This document shows, in pieces, positions 1 through 13,126 of a stretch of DNA of 64,000 nt. The DNA comes from Apis mellifera (lineage: Eukaryota > Arthropoda > Insecta > Hymenoptera > Apidae), in contig NC_037650.1 in the NCBI RefSeq assembly GCF_003254395.2, positions 10,888,025 to 10,952,024 of the forward strand, read 5' to 3'. How positions within the stretch are numbered: the first letter of the stretch is position 1; every line of letters begins with the position of its first letter. A program made the translations under genes and the position numbers. The notes beneath the pieces were generated by a model. That model saw only the letters and a list, made by a program, of their open reading frames with translations, did not search any database and had not been told where the DNA came from.

Positions 1-2732
1 TAAACTTATTTCATATTCGTTTATGCAACTCCAGTTTATTGCCACATTGCATTCTATAGTAGATTTCACGCTTTCTCGGTATCTTATTGACGTTATTAAA
101 AAATATCAAGCGTCGATTGTAACTTCGATATCGTGATTCTTTTTTTTTTTTTTTTTTTACAAAACGTTGCAAGAACGCGAGAAAGAGAAGTTTCTTTGTT
201 AGTTATCGAGGCGAAATGAATTTTTATTCGAATATCGTAATGTTATTTGGCGAAAAAAATCAATATTACATACACTTTTCTTTTCAATGATTTTCAAAAC
301 GTGTTAAATTTTATCATTAATTATATTTTGATTAAAAATGTAAAAATAGATATACATACATATATATATATGACATTTTCTCTACAATTTGCAATTTTTG
401 TATTATTATTATTAAGTAATTATTAAACATTAATTTTATACATTTTAATTTATTTCAAGATCGATAAATAAAAGGATATTTATAAAATCATATTTTAATA
501 TTGTTTATGTATTATTATGGTATTTAATAAAATTAAATAATATTTTTAATGTAATTCATTGGCTAATCTCTTTTTAAATTAAAGTTTGATTATTAGCATA
601 ACTCGTTCATTAATTTATTTATGATAAAATGATGAGATAACAAGTAAGTTATAAGTAAATATATATATATATAAATAATTAAATTGCATGTTGGATTTAA
701 AAGTATTATATAAAATGGTTCTTTGTTATGTACTAATATATATTACATTATGTATTTAATTGTATTAAAATTGTTTTAATAAATATTATGTTAAATTGCA
801 TAGTTTAAAAATATTCAAAATATCCAATTCAATAATAAAATTCTTTAAAAGCTTCGTTCGAGCAAATAACTTATTAATTTTGATATTTGAATTAATAATT
901 ATTTCTTCATTATTTAAAAAAAAATATTAATTAAATTTCTATATCAAATATCGAAATATTACAAATTTGCAACAAATTTACTCAAATTTGATCCTTTTAA
1001 TCAAAATTCGAATATGTAAGGAAAATTTCATAGTCTTCAAATTCTCGAGAGATTATAAAAAAAAAAATTTTAAATCCAATTACTCAATTTCAAATATGAA
1101 TAAAAATCTGAATTAGTCATATCCACTTTTCGAATCGAAATTTCTTACAACGAGTATTTTTAACTCATGTAATTGAGTAGTAAGAATTATATTTTCTACA
1201 AATTTTATATTTTTCAAAATAGATGTAATACATATTTTACGTTAAATCCAACTACATATTATTTCATTTTATTTTATTTGGAAATCTTTTTCATGGGAAA
1301 AATACACGATAAAGAGGCCGTCTTGATAAATCTTGCAAATCCAATTTTCCACAAGCAGAAACTCTTCTCGCCGTTGGGAACAGAGTTATTCGGTCGATTT
1401 CGTTCGAAACTTCGATAGATTCCGTTTCGGGTGAATACGTTTCGGATCCCGTGGGATTTTTGTTGGCAATATCGGCGATATCTTGTGTCTGTTTGTTGTG
1501 CAACTCGTTTCCATCGCTACGCGACGTTGATCATTCATTATTTTATCTACCTATTTAATTCTCCTATGTCTAATTTTCTTCGACTATTTTTTTTTTAAAT
1601 TGCAAATATCAAAACTTTTTTATATAAATTCTTTAAACGAACGAATTTTCTAGACGATTCTTTTTTAAAAAATTCTAAAACTCGAACTATAGTTTTAATT
1701 TATATGATATACTATCATTATTGTATTTGTTATAGTAATAAAATGTTTTATTTTTTTTTTCAAAAAGCTGTACGGAATATTTAATAATTAATATATTACC
1801 AAGTTACAATAACTAGTTCGATGATACCAGTTCCTCATAATCAATTACACGCCCCTCACCAAGTTATTAATACTCGCAGTTGATAAGTATTTTTCTGATA
1901 ATACGAAATTAACACGTGCACGTCAATTTTCTCGTGATTCATCCACTGATATTCGTATACATGCCAACGTGGATGAACAATTTATCGATCGAACGAAACG
2001 TGGCTACACGAATTTTTCTTAATCCTTTTGTGATACTTTCTGATAATCAATAAATTTGTTAATCTTTATTATTATAAGCTATAATCGACATCACTTCTAT
2101 TATTTTTATTAATTAATTAATTTAATTAATGTTTTGTAAGTATTATTTTAATTAATGTTCGAAATGTTGATTAATTAATTATTTTCAATTCGTTAAGCGC
2201 TATTTCGCTCCAACGATCTGAAAGATGAGGACGAACGAGATCAAGGTGTAAGAGTGGAAGGAATCGGCGCTTAGAATAGCGGGATTAGAGAGAAGGTTAA
2301 AAAGCAAGCGGGTATCCTTGACACGGCTCGAGTCGGATGACGGTGCTCGAAGCCTTTGTTTAACGATAAGTTGCGGAATTATTTTCCCATTTCGAACGAG
2401 CCCTTAAGAATCGAAACGCGACGACGTCGATGGTCTCGGTTAATTCCGGGGGGCAGCCACCACCGCTTCCAATCGAATTACCACTCGATCGGATTATGGA
2501 ATTACAAGGTTAAAGCCGAGCGGCGAGTTGGAGCGGTGATAAGGTTAATGGATGTTAAGATCAGGGAAAGGAAGGAATGTCGTTGGTAGAGAGATGATGC
2601 AAACCAGGATTGCATATTTTTTTTTTTTTTTCGTTCACGTGGAAATAAATAAGTTTTCGAACGAGGTGGGAACTAAATTTATTATTATACGAGATACGTA
2701 TAGAAATATCGATGTGTGTAAATTTTATTTAC
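1..2732. other. AT-rich noncoding stretch
   Basis: No gene recognised. The short open frames here have no ATG-initiated, composition-supported coding signal. Most of it is A/T-rich with poly-T runs (for example near 139-159). Positions about 2190-2590 are clearly more GC-rich and CpG-containing than the flanks, and could be a noncoding exon or a regulatory block. No splice structure or protein similarity could be assigned. Confidence 0.6.
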
Positions 2733-4440
2733 GATCGATGGATAAAAGATTATTTCACGACGAAAAAAATTATTTGAAAAGGTATGGTAAAATTTCGCGA
2801 AGCTAATCGGTTAAAATTCTTCGTAAATGATGAGACAAAGTTAATCATTTTTAGAAGAACAAATGTAAAGTCTAAAGAATTGAAGATTTGCAGATTAATA
2901 TGGAGCAAGCAACTTAAATTCATTAAATTTTGTAATATTAGAAAAGCTTTGAATTTTTGCAATTAAAGGTAGTATATCTGTATTAACTCGAATAAATTTT
3001 ATTATTCTATTAAGCAATTTGGCTTTGCCAAGATTTCATCATTTTTTTTAGTATAATATATTATAAATGTATTAAAAAACGATGGATAAAAGATTATTTC
3101 ACGACGAAAAAAATTATTTGAAAAGGTATGGTAAAATTTCGCAAAGCTTATCGGTTAAAATTCTTCGTAAATGATGAGACAAAGTTAGTCGTTTTTAGAA
3201 AAACAAATGTAAAGTCTAAAGAATTGAAGATTTGCAGATTAATACGGAGCAACTTAAATTTATTCAATTTTGTGATAGTAAAAAAGCTTTGAATTTTTGC
3301 AATTAAAGGTAGTATATCTGTATTAACTTGAATAAATTTTATTATTCTATTAAGCAACTTGGCTTTGTCAAGATTTTATCATTTTTCTAGTATAATATAT
3401 TATGAATGTATTAAAAAACGATCGATGGATAAAAGATTTCACGAGAAAAAAATTATTTGAAAAGGTATGGTAAAATTTCGCGAAGCTAATCGGTTAAAAT
3501 TCTTCGTAAATGATGAGACAAAGTTAATCATTTTTAGAAAAACAAATGTAAAGTCTAAAGAATTGAAGATTTGCAGATTAATATGGAGCAAACAACTTAA
3601 ATTTATTAAATTTTGTAATATTAGAAAAGCTTTGAATTTTTGCAATTAAAGGTAATATATCTGTATTAACTCGAATAAATTTTATTATTCTATTAAGCAA
3701 TTTGGCTTTGCCAAGATTTCATCATTTTTTTTAGTATAATATATTATAAATGTATTAAAAAACGATGGATAAAAGATTATTTCACGACGAAAAAAATTAT
3801 TTGAAAAGGTATGGTAAAATTTCGCGAAGCTAATCGGTTAAAATTCTTCGTAAATGATGAGACAAAGTTAATCATTTTTAGAAAAACAAATGTAAAGTCT
3901 AAAGAATTGAAAATTTGTAGATAAATACGGAGCAAGCAACTTAAATTTATTCAATTTTGTAATATTAAAAATGCTTTGAATTTTTGCAATTAAAGGTAGT
4001 ATATCTATTAACTCGAATAAATTTTATTATTTTATTAAGCAACTTGGCTTTGCCAAGATTTCATCATTTTTCTAGTATAATATATTATAAATGTATTAAA
4101 AAAAAAAAAGAAACGATCGATGGATAAAAGATAATTTCACGACTAAAAAATTATTTGAAAAGGTATGGTAAAATTTCGCGAAGCTAATCAGTTAAAATTC
4201 TTCGTAAATGATGAGACAAAGTTAATCATTTTTAGAAAAACAAATGTAAAATCTAAAGAAGTGAAAATTTGCAGATTAATACGGAGCAATTTAAATTTAT
4301 TCAATTTTGTAATATTAAAAAAGCTTTGAATTTTTGCAATTAAAAATAGTATATTTGTATATTAACTCGGCAATTATTCAAATTTGCCAAGATTTCATTA
4401 TTTTTCTAGTATAATATATTATAAATATATTAAAAAAAAA
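2733..4440. repeat. Tandem array, about 343-bp unit, five copies
   Basis: Five head-to-tail copies begin near 2733, 3079, 3421, 3763 and 4117, each opening with the motif GATGGATAAAAGAT and sharing the downstream motif AATGATGAGACAAAGTTA. The last copy is shortened and decays into a poly-A tract near 4430. Copies 1 and 3 are closer to each other than to copy 2, and the same open frame recurs 683 bp apart (2784 and 3467). This suggests a two-unit higher-order repeat. No coding function is evident; the frames inside are repeat by-products. Confidence 0.95.
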
Positions 4441-7242
4441 AAAACAAAAGAAACGAATCCTTTCTTAAATTTTTCTATTTGATTCGTGTCATTTATTTTA
4501 TCAAATTTCCATCAAATTCGATCACCAGTAACAACTATTGGGTGAAAAAGTGTCACGACGATCTCCACTCGACTGAAATCCTATTCCAGACATGATCTTT
4601 CCTGGCAGAAAGTCTGTTATTTATGACGGTGGGCGTATAATCTGAGTTTTCACTCGGATCGAAATAAAATTCTACGATATTTACAATTCAAATAATTGCT
4701 CGACGTTCATTTGGAGAGGAAAATCATGAAACATTTTGTCTTTTTCTCTTCGTGATAAATAATTTTCCATTAATTTTCTATAATCTTAAACATTATTTAC
4801 ACATTGTTTTCTATAATAATATCTAATAGATTTTCTGTCCTCTATTTTTCTCAAGGAAAAAAAGAATCAAAAAAAAGCGAGATTTAATCGAACGAAAAAT
4901 TCCATTGTCCCAATTTCGAACGGGGAAGTCTTAAACGTGCTACTTTTCCGATTATGGAATGATTGCCAATCATCAGATTGCTCGCTCTATTGTGTATCTC
5001 GAGTCAGTCGCGAATTTCTTCTTCTTCTTTTTCTCGTAAATCTCGAGTTAAACCGATTGCCACATGATTTTCTCATGGCTGCTTGTCCGCCAAATTAATG
5101 TTGGCCAACCGATTCAGTAATAAAAAACCAATGCAATTCTACGATTTAAACAATTTTTAGTATTCGTTCAATTAATAAAGAAAATTTATCAAGTCTCACA
5201 ACCGTAAAAAAAAAATTGAAAAATAATTTTTTCTGTTTCTGACAAATATGAAAGTATTCTCGAAATAATTATTCAATTACATCGCGTTATATTAAATATT
5301 TACGAAATTAAAATGTAGAATATAAGCTCAAAAGCTGTCCTCAACTTTTCCTCTTGGAAAGGAAAGTGGTTGGAAAAAAAAAAGTTGTTGTTTTGAAAAA
5401 TAACAGAAGCGAAGTTGTCCTTCTTACGATTAACGAGATTGTTTCATGTAAACGAGGAATTAAATCGTGAGGAAATCGCGAGCAATTAAGGCAGCATCCT
5501 CGTTACCTCGAAATGCACTAGCAGCTTTTAATTATATCACCGTTGGAATAATATCAGTTGGTAATTGCTCGCTAAAACGTGGCGAACGAATTGCATGGGA
5601 ACCGCGTCGTTGACGCAATAGTTGCATAATTGCATAACAGCGTGGGTAAAATTAAAGATCGTTGTTACAAACTCGCGTTGCTCTGGCTCTCTCGTAGCGT
5701 CGAACGTAGAGGAAATTAGATTTCTGATGCGGAAGATTGATTTTAGAAATCAGATATCTGACATTTGGAGACCGTGCAATCGAACTTTTTTTTTTTCGAA
5801 ATAATTCAGAAATATTATTTACCTAATAACACCTAAATTCTTTTAGAGAGAAATTTAAATATTAAAAGATATATATTTTAAATTTTAAATGCAATAATAG
5901 TTAATATAATCAAATTTCGGTAAAACGTTTCAAGCATTTCGCGAGTGGAAGAGTCGAAGAGTAAGCAGCAGAAAAAATTTTTTCGCTGTTTAATTTTTTT
6001 TTTTTGGCACAAGAGTCTGTGACGCGGTTACCAGAAACAGGTCAAGTTGGCTCACACTGCATAGCCAGGGAACAGATTTTGTTACATTTCTATTCACGCA
6101 GTCTGAGCATCGTACAAAACGAAATAACATACAATGTGCCAATGAAATATAATGGTTAATTATTTCGCTTAAATGAAGTACGAAGTGTGAATGGTTGAAC
6201 GGTTGAAGTCCGTCAGTGGAAAAAATAAAAATAAAAAATCGGTGTTTCTGCGAGTGACAAGCTGAAATCACAAATCGTTTGAAAACGATATGCTCGAGGG
6301 AGCGACGTCGACATTTTGCGGTAACATCGATCGGCCAGCACACATGAACGTTTCAGACGACTTTGTCGCGAATAAAATATTTAATCGGGCGGTCTACGCT
6401 ACTCACCCTTCCGTGAATTATAGAAAGGGTCAATAACCTTGATCGATTTCCGCCCCTGGATACGGTTAATCGTTCAATCGTTGAAACGTGTGTGCCGAAC
6501 ACGAGCAAGTTTGAACGAAACGAACGGCGTAATTTAAAAAAATATGTAGCTCGTTTTGTAATAGCGCTTTGCTCATACGAGATGAATGAATACGACGAGG
6601 AAAAGCTGTATAATAATTATTACAATTATACGAAAAGAAAATTTGATACAGCGTTGAAGACACCGGGTTACATTTTTAATACGAATCCTATCCTCGTGAT
6701 ATCCTTCGAGATTTGGGTCATAAAGAAGTAGAATGGTAAATTCGATAAATCTGTTTGTTCTACGTTAATTTGAATCATAATAATAAGGTGAAGCCAAACG
6801 GTGATCCTAATGAATTACCGCGAGCGTTTCATCAGTATTATTAATTACATCTCATTGTACTCCCTAATGAAGTCATTAAAGCAAGATTATTACGCTTTAG
6901 CATGTTGTATATCGTTAGCTATATTATGCTATATCCTATTATGTTATCCTAACCTCGTGTAAATTGAATACGTTACCCGGCTACTGCTACTATTAGGTAT
7001 TGAATTAAATAATGAACAAATATAACTTTCGTTATTTGTTGAAAGCACAATGAGAAAGTTGAATTACGAATATTATTACTATTGAATGCAACGCAATGAT
7101 ATTTCTAAAATGAAAATGCAACCTCGTGTGCAAATGGTTCGCATTGTTTTAATAACAGAGGATATATTTCGTCGTGTCGGTTATATTCGAGATTGTTCTC
7201 GGTTATGTATCATGATAAAAATTACATTAAGGCTAACTCTGT
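4441..7242. other. Noncoding stretch between two tandem arrays
   Basis: No gene recognised. There are moderately GC-richer islets around 4520-4640, 4910-5110, 5400-5720 and 6000-6500, separated by AT-rich DNA. A minus-strand open frame at 5990-6343 has no recognisable domain and is probably chance. Conserved regulatory DNA is possible in the islets but cannot be shown from one sequence. Confidence 0.5.
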
Positions 7243-8430
7243 ATAAATTCATTACTTTTGAAATTAATTTCTACATTCTATTTGCTTACATACTATCTAA
7301 ATCAGTTTGTATATATTACGATATATTCTATGTTTAACAATTACAATTTATAACTATACATAAATTCAAAATAATAAAGGAAATCAATGGATATATATTT
7401 GCTTCATAATATTAATAAGAATTTAGCTGTCAAATATATTGGTATGACTCTAAAATATTAAACTAATTCTATAGATTTAATATAGATAAATTCATTACTT
7501 TTGAAATTAATTTCTACATTCTATTTGCTTATATACTTATCTAAATCAATTTGTATATATTACAATATATGCTTAACAATTACAATTTGTAACTATATAT
7601 AAATTCAAAATTATAAAGGAAATCAATGGATATATATTACTTCATAATATTAATAAGAATTTAGCAGTCAAGTATATTGGTATGGCTCAAAAATATTAAA
7701 CTAATTCTATAGATTTAATATAGATAAATTCATTACTTTCGAAATTAATTTCTACATTCTATTTGTTTACATACTTATCTAAATCAGTTTGTATATATTA
7801 CAATATATGCTTAACAATTACAATTTGTAACTATATATAAATTCAAAATTATAAAGGAAATCAATAGATATATATTACTTCATAATATTAATAATAATTT
7901 AGCAGTCAAGTCTATGGCTCGAAAATATTAAACTAATTCTATAGATTTAATATAGATAAATTCATTACTTTTGAAATTATCTATTTGCTTACATACTATC
8001 TAAAATCAGTTTGTATATATTACAATATAAACTATGCTTGACAATTACAATTTATAACTATACATAAATTCAAAATAAATAAAGGAAATCAATGGATATA
8101 TATTACTTCATAATATTAATAAAAATTTAGCAGTCAAGTCTATTGGTATGGCTCAAAAATATTAAACTAATTCTATAGATTTAATATAGATAAATTCATT
8201 ACTTTTGAAATTAATTTCTACATTCTATTTGCTTACATACTATCTAAATCAGTTTGTATATATTACAATATAAACTATGCTTGACAATTACAATTTATAA
8301 CTATACATAAATTCAAAATAATAGAGGAAATCAATAGATATATATGTCACTTTATAATATTAGTAAGAATTTATCTGTCAAATCTATTGGTATGACTCGA
8401 AAATATTAAACTAATTCTATAGATTTGGTA
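7243..8430. repeat. Tandem array, about 235-bp unit, five copies
   Basis: Five head-to-tail copies start at about 7243, 7487, 7725, 7957 and 8191, each opening with TAAATTCATTACTTT. Spacings are 244, 238, 232 and 234 bp. Units share the segment ACTAATTCTATAGATTTAAT and differ by small indels; copy 4 lacks part of the TTCTACATTC segment. AT-rich, with no coding signal. The array ends where the sequence changes to ATAGATTTGGTACG near 8425. Confidence 0.95.
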
Positions 8431-8588
8431 CGAAAATAATAGAATATAATAGATAAACTGTAATCCATACTATATCTCAACTAATATTTAATTTTTTAAA
8501 TACGACGGGAAATGACGATTGTCGCCTATCCGATTTAATGTTTATCTATGAGGACAAATAATGCTAACGAGATTCACAGTGGCGTTCG

Positions 8589-8602
8589 GAGCCATCTAGC
8601 GG
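8589..8602 (-). promoter_or_regulatory. CTCF-like motif
   Basis: On the minus strand this reads CCGCTAGATGGCTC, matching 12 of 14 positions of the commonly quoted CTCF core CCASYAGRKGGCRS, within an unusually GC-rich 70-bp islet (about 8570-8640). Insects have CTCF, but one motif match does not prove binding. Confidence 0.3.
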
Positions 8603-11600
8603 CGAGTTCAGTACTACGGATCGGCGCACAGCTTGGAACAATTTTAAATTATTTTAAAAAGAATGCATGATCAATGCATCAATATTGATAATATTTTTAA
8701 TTATATTTTTTGCCATTCTTTTTGACAAAAATAAAAAGAAAATAAAATATATCTTCTTTCAATATTTTTGATAAATCATTTGTTAAGTGATAAAAAGTAA
8801 TTTATTTCAACAATATTATTATATGTAATAAATAGTAATTGTAATTTATAAGCATTTAATCATAGTATATCTCTTCTTTTTCCTCATATTTTTTGCAATC
8901 TCTGCTCTGATTGTCTCCATTCCTTTTCTTTTCATCTTATCTTTTAACGTTCTCACTTTTCATCCATCTTACTTCCTTTTCATTTATCTCCGTTGCCCGA
9001 GAAACGTAATAGGAGAAACGATTATGGAGTAGAAGAAAATTGTCTACAATTTATGATAACCTTCCGGCACAAATAGGATTTCTTTTGTGGCAAGTCTTCT
9101 TTTTCTTTGCGTTCAAGGCAAAATGCTTGACGTGTCCTCTCTACTTTTTACTTGTCGTTTCGTTCTACCTTTGAAGCCGGTTTGAAGAGAAGGAAAAGAA
9201 TTGAAAAAAATTTCACAAAGATAAAATTGCTATTGCATTTGATTCAAACATTGTGATCTTATATTTACGAAACGAATTAACATTTGAACCATAGAACATA
9301 GTGGTGTGCAAGCAGGACAATATGCAAATTGGTCAAAATGCAGATGGGATAGTGGCAACGCGTATTTCGCTTGGCCAAGCCAATCCAAGCTTCTGACATC
9401 ACGCTCCAAGATAAAACGGTGGTAGTTCCAATTTTCACTATTTCGTTTTTCACGGTAAAAGGAGATTGGAATGTAGTTAAAGTGTTACACGTCACAACGT
9501 GAAGAGAAAGCGTCTTGTTATAGGACAATACGTAATTCTGTAAGTAGAGCCAGTTAATTAGTACATCGATTAAAATGAATATTTTTTGAGTAATTAGAAA
9601 AGTTTCTAGTTTAAAATCATAACGCAAAGAAAAATATGCGAAATTATGCATGGAATGTTAAAGTAATATTTTCTTGAGAAATTATAATTCCAAACTATAA
9701 TTTTTATTTTAAAGAATCATACGTACGCACGAATTATATATTTTATCATTTTTATGTGGAAACACTTTCAATTATCTTATAATACTTTCGTTAAAAGAAT
9801 ATATAATATATATTTTCGATTTCGAACGAAAAAACGAGAATTCTCGTTAAAATAAAAACTTTTTAAAATCGTGTGTGCATTCATTAATGTGTATGGTTGA
9901 CGAAAAAAAAAAAAAAAAAATTAGCAACAAAACGGAATTGTATTTTTGCAAATGCATCAGAAGTGTTGCCTTTTTCCTTTTTTTTTTTTTTTTTTTTCTT
10001 TTTCATCAATGTTCCGTATAGTAACGAATTTATTGGAGCGAGAGAATTTCCCATCTGGCAGAAAAATAAATAATGCATAAGGGTCGTTGAAATTTTCGGA
10101 TTCGTGGATTGGAAATTCGAGTGGATGGATTCTTTTTTTTTTTTCTTTTTTTTTTTTTCTTTCTTTCTTTCACGGTTTGACGATAATGAATAGAAAGCGA
10201 CGAATATTGCCACGTAATTCGAGCAAACGCGTTACTTAACACTTTTCTAATATCTTCGAGAATCAATGAATGAAATTAACACGTGAAAAAATTAATTTTT
10301 TTTTTTTTTTTATTAAAAAAGATTTTAATAATCCTATCTCTTCCCTTATTCCAAATTACGAACGCCAGATAGAAGGAACATTCAAGAAACAACTCGTTGA
10401 TTTAATTGTAAAAGACATTATGTTGCATTTGTTGCTTTTACTTTGTACAAATGCAATTACATTCGTTAAAGTTTAATATCTACACAAATACACTGCGATT
10501 TCATAGATGGCAAAGGGATGATTGCGAATTCAATCTTTTTTTCTTTTTCTTTTCTTTTCTTTTTTTTTTTTTTTATATCAAATACAATTGTACAATATCT
10601 TTTGAAGCGTGATCAAACGCCTCTTACACATTTACACGTACGATAATATTATATATATATACAACAATAATTTTTCAATTCAGCCTGATCGAAGTCAACG
10701 TTATTGATTTTTGAAAAACGCGTGAAAATAAAAATTGTCGCATCTTTAATCGTAGAATTTTGTAGAATTAATCATTAGTTGCCTTCGTGGTTTCGAAAAT
10801 TGAGATCAAGCTGAACTAGGAAATGAAATCACGATCACTGTGAACGACTTAACTGTTAATATGTACAATATTTATTTCTCCCTTTTTTCATGTTATAATA
10901 TTTTTGCAAGAACGTTTGAGAAACTTTCACCAGAGGCGTAAATTATATTTCATAAAATTCATCTTACATACAAGTTACGATATTCTTTTCTACGTGATAA
11001 ATTTTTATGTAAAACAATAATGGAATTTCTGACTAAAAAATTACGTGAAATTATGCCGATTCCTTTTTTTTTTTTTAAATATTATGCACTTTCGTTATTA
11101 TGTTATAATTGTACATTCTTTTGAAAAGAAAAATCGCAAATTACAATAATTATGTGAATAATAAATTTTGATTTTCAACTAATTATTCGTGAAAATTTAA
11201 AAATTATATTAAGATTAATTCACACTTTAAACACAATTTATTCCTACTCTCTACGGCAAAAGATTAAAATAATAATTTGAAATTCGAATCGAAACTTACA
11301 TCTGCTTTGTACACAATTCTGTTATCTAGTTTCTTCCTTTTATTTTTTTTTTTACCAAAAATTTAACTATTTTACAACGAATTACAATGTTATTTGGCCA
11401 CGTTTCGATATAGTAATTCAATTTCTACATTCAACAAAGTTTCTCTCGATACTTCTTTCGATTCAAATCCGGAGGAAGCGTTTCCTAAACCACCTTGACT
11501 CACAAATTAATCATTTTGTACAATCTCAATTTCAATCATATCCTGAAGATCTGCCAAATTAAAAAATGCAATTGTTTCCTGTAAAAAACTTATCTACTTG

Positions 11601-11892
11601 ATGAATCCATATGAATTTATAACAAACACAGTACAAATAATTTATCATTGTTTTTTGAAACGTTTTTTTCACGTGAAAAAAAATAAACTAACACCAATTT
11701 TAATAATTCAATTCTCGTGAAAATATGGTTTGGAAAACGCTGATGTAAACGTTGGCACTTAACACATTTAAGAAATTCATCTTCGTAAAGAACATTTCGT
11801 AAAATCCGTTTGAATCTCTTTGATATCGAATATAACAGAGAAGTATCATCATTCAATTTCAATGTTCATGATGAGACTATACGTAGGCCTTT

Positions 11893-11894
<2 letters not shown>

Positions 11895-11985
<91 letters not shown>
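11895..11985. repeat. TA dinucleotide microsatellite, about 91 bp
   Basis: Uninterrupted alternating TA/AT for about 45 repeats. It is self-complementary and likely polymorphic in length. The open frame across it (a run of Tyr-Ile) is an artefact. Confidence 0.99.
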
Positions 11986-11988
<3 letters not shown>

Positions 11989-13126
11989 ATTTTCAACTTA
12001 ATTAATCAAATATGAACACGAAGATATCGACATTTCAGGCAGCATAGATCAATTCTCATTGCAACGCGTAATAGTTTTTCGTCGAATCGCTTTAACTCTC
12101 TTATTCGAGCTTAATGATTCAATAGACGACATTATTCTTTCTTGTAATTTACAGATCACGATATTTTCATCGAAAGCATTTCATTTGTGCGTGCAATGTT
12201 AAAATTAAATAAACTAGAGATGTGATCATCGCAAAAAGGATGAAGATAAAGATATAACTGTACAACGTGTGTCTCATCTAAAACAAGATATCCTGTTTCA
12301 AATGATCTGTATAATATTCAAAAATGTAATAGTCGATAAAAAAATATGTTCGATGATGAAGATGTTCATGAAGGATACATTAATGGAACGTTCGTTGCTT
12401 TCGTTCCTCGATAATGATTTCGTTTCTCGTGTTGGAGCGAATGTTTATACACAATTTTTTTTTCGTCGGCGAACAAGAGGTGCACCTTTGTTTAATCAAG
12501 CTAACATTACACATTTTATTTCCTTTCTATTATTTTCTCGAGGTAGCAGTAAAAAATTTACAATCTTTGTATAACGATTTCCTTAACACTTTCGTATATT
12601 TAAAGTTTCGAAATTTGTAATCAAATTTGCTTCTTTCTTATATAACATTCGAAATCTTAAAAGTCATCGAAACTGAAAAAAGAATTCTTTTTTTTTTTTT
12701 TTTGCAAGTTTCGAAGTCTCGTGAAATATCAGATTCGAATTTTTAAAATGTAATTAAATTTTCGACTTGATTCGACATCGTAAATGTAAAAATCTTATGT
12801 TATCAGAGAATATTTATATTTATATCGATAGATTCCGATGCTTAAACGATTAAAAAGTGGATTAAAGTAGTTCAAAAGAAGTATACGTACATATATATAT
12901 ATATATAAAAAGTACTTTCAAGTTTTGATTATCGATCAAAAAGATAAATAGTATGCGATTCTTAGATCTAAAAATTTTTACAAGTGATTATTCTCTACTA
13001 TTTTTTTAGGCAGCAATGTTGCTTCATCTTCGATCAATCGAACAAAATGCACTCTTGTCTCATCAAACGTGCACAATGAAACGAATTTTTCAAGAGACGA
13101 TTCAGTCCCAGGATTGGTTAACAGTT

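Larger units (their letters stand above)
8431..13126. other. Noncoding region, including the pyruvate carboxylase 3' flank
   Basis: No gene recognised. It includes a CTCF-like motif at 8589-8602, long poly-T/poly-A runs (9903-9920, 9979-9997, 10133-10160, 10551-10574), a TA microsatellite at 11895-11985 and GC-richer DNA at about 9280-9560. The right end must contain the 3' UTR of the minus-strand pyruvate carboxylase gene, whose stop is at 13127; its polyadenylation site could not be placed. The 124-codon minus frame at 9277-9651 starts with ATG but matches no family I recognise. Confidence 0.5.

Noticed and set aside
2784..3649. Repeated 60- and 70-codon frames at 683-bp spacing
   Set aside because: By-products of the tandem array; no start context or coding bias, and they open on both strands.
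5990..6343. Minus-strand 117-codon frame
   Set aside because: It begins and ends in low-information sequence with no family resemblance; probably chance.
9277..9651. Minus-strand 124-codon frame with ATG in slightly GC-richer DNA
   Set aside because: No domain or signal recognised; hydrophobic segments look incidental. Needs transcript evidence.
11810..12001. Frame with a long Tyr-Ile repeat
   Set aside because: Translation of the TA microsatellite.
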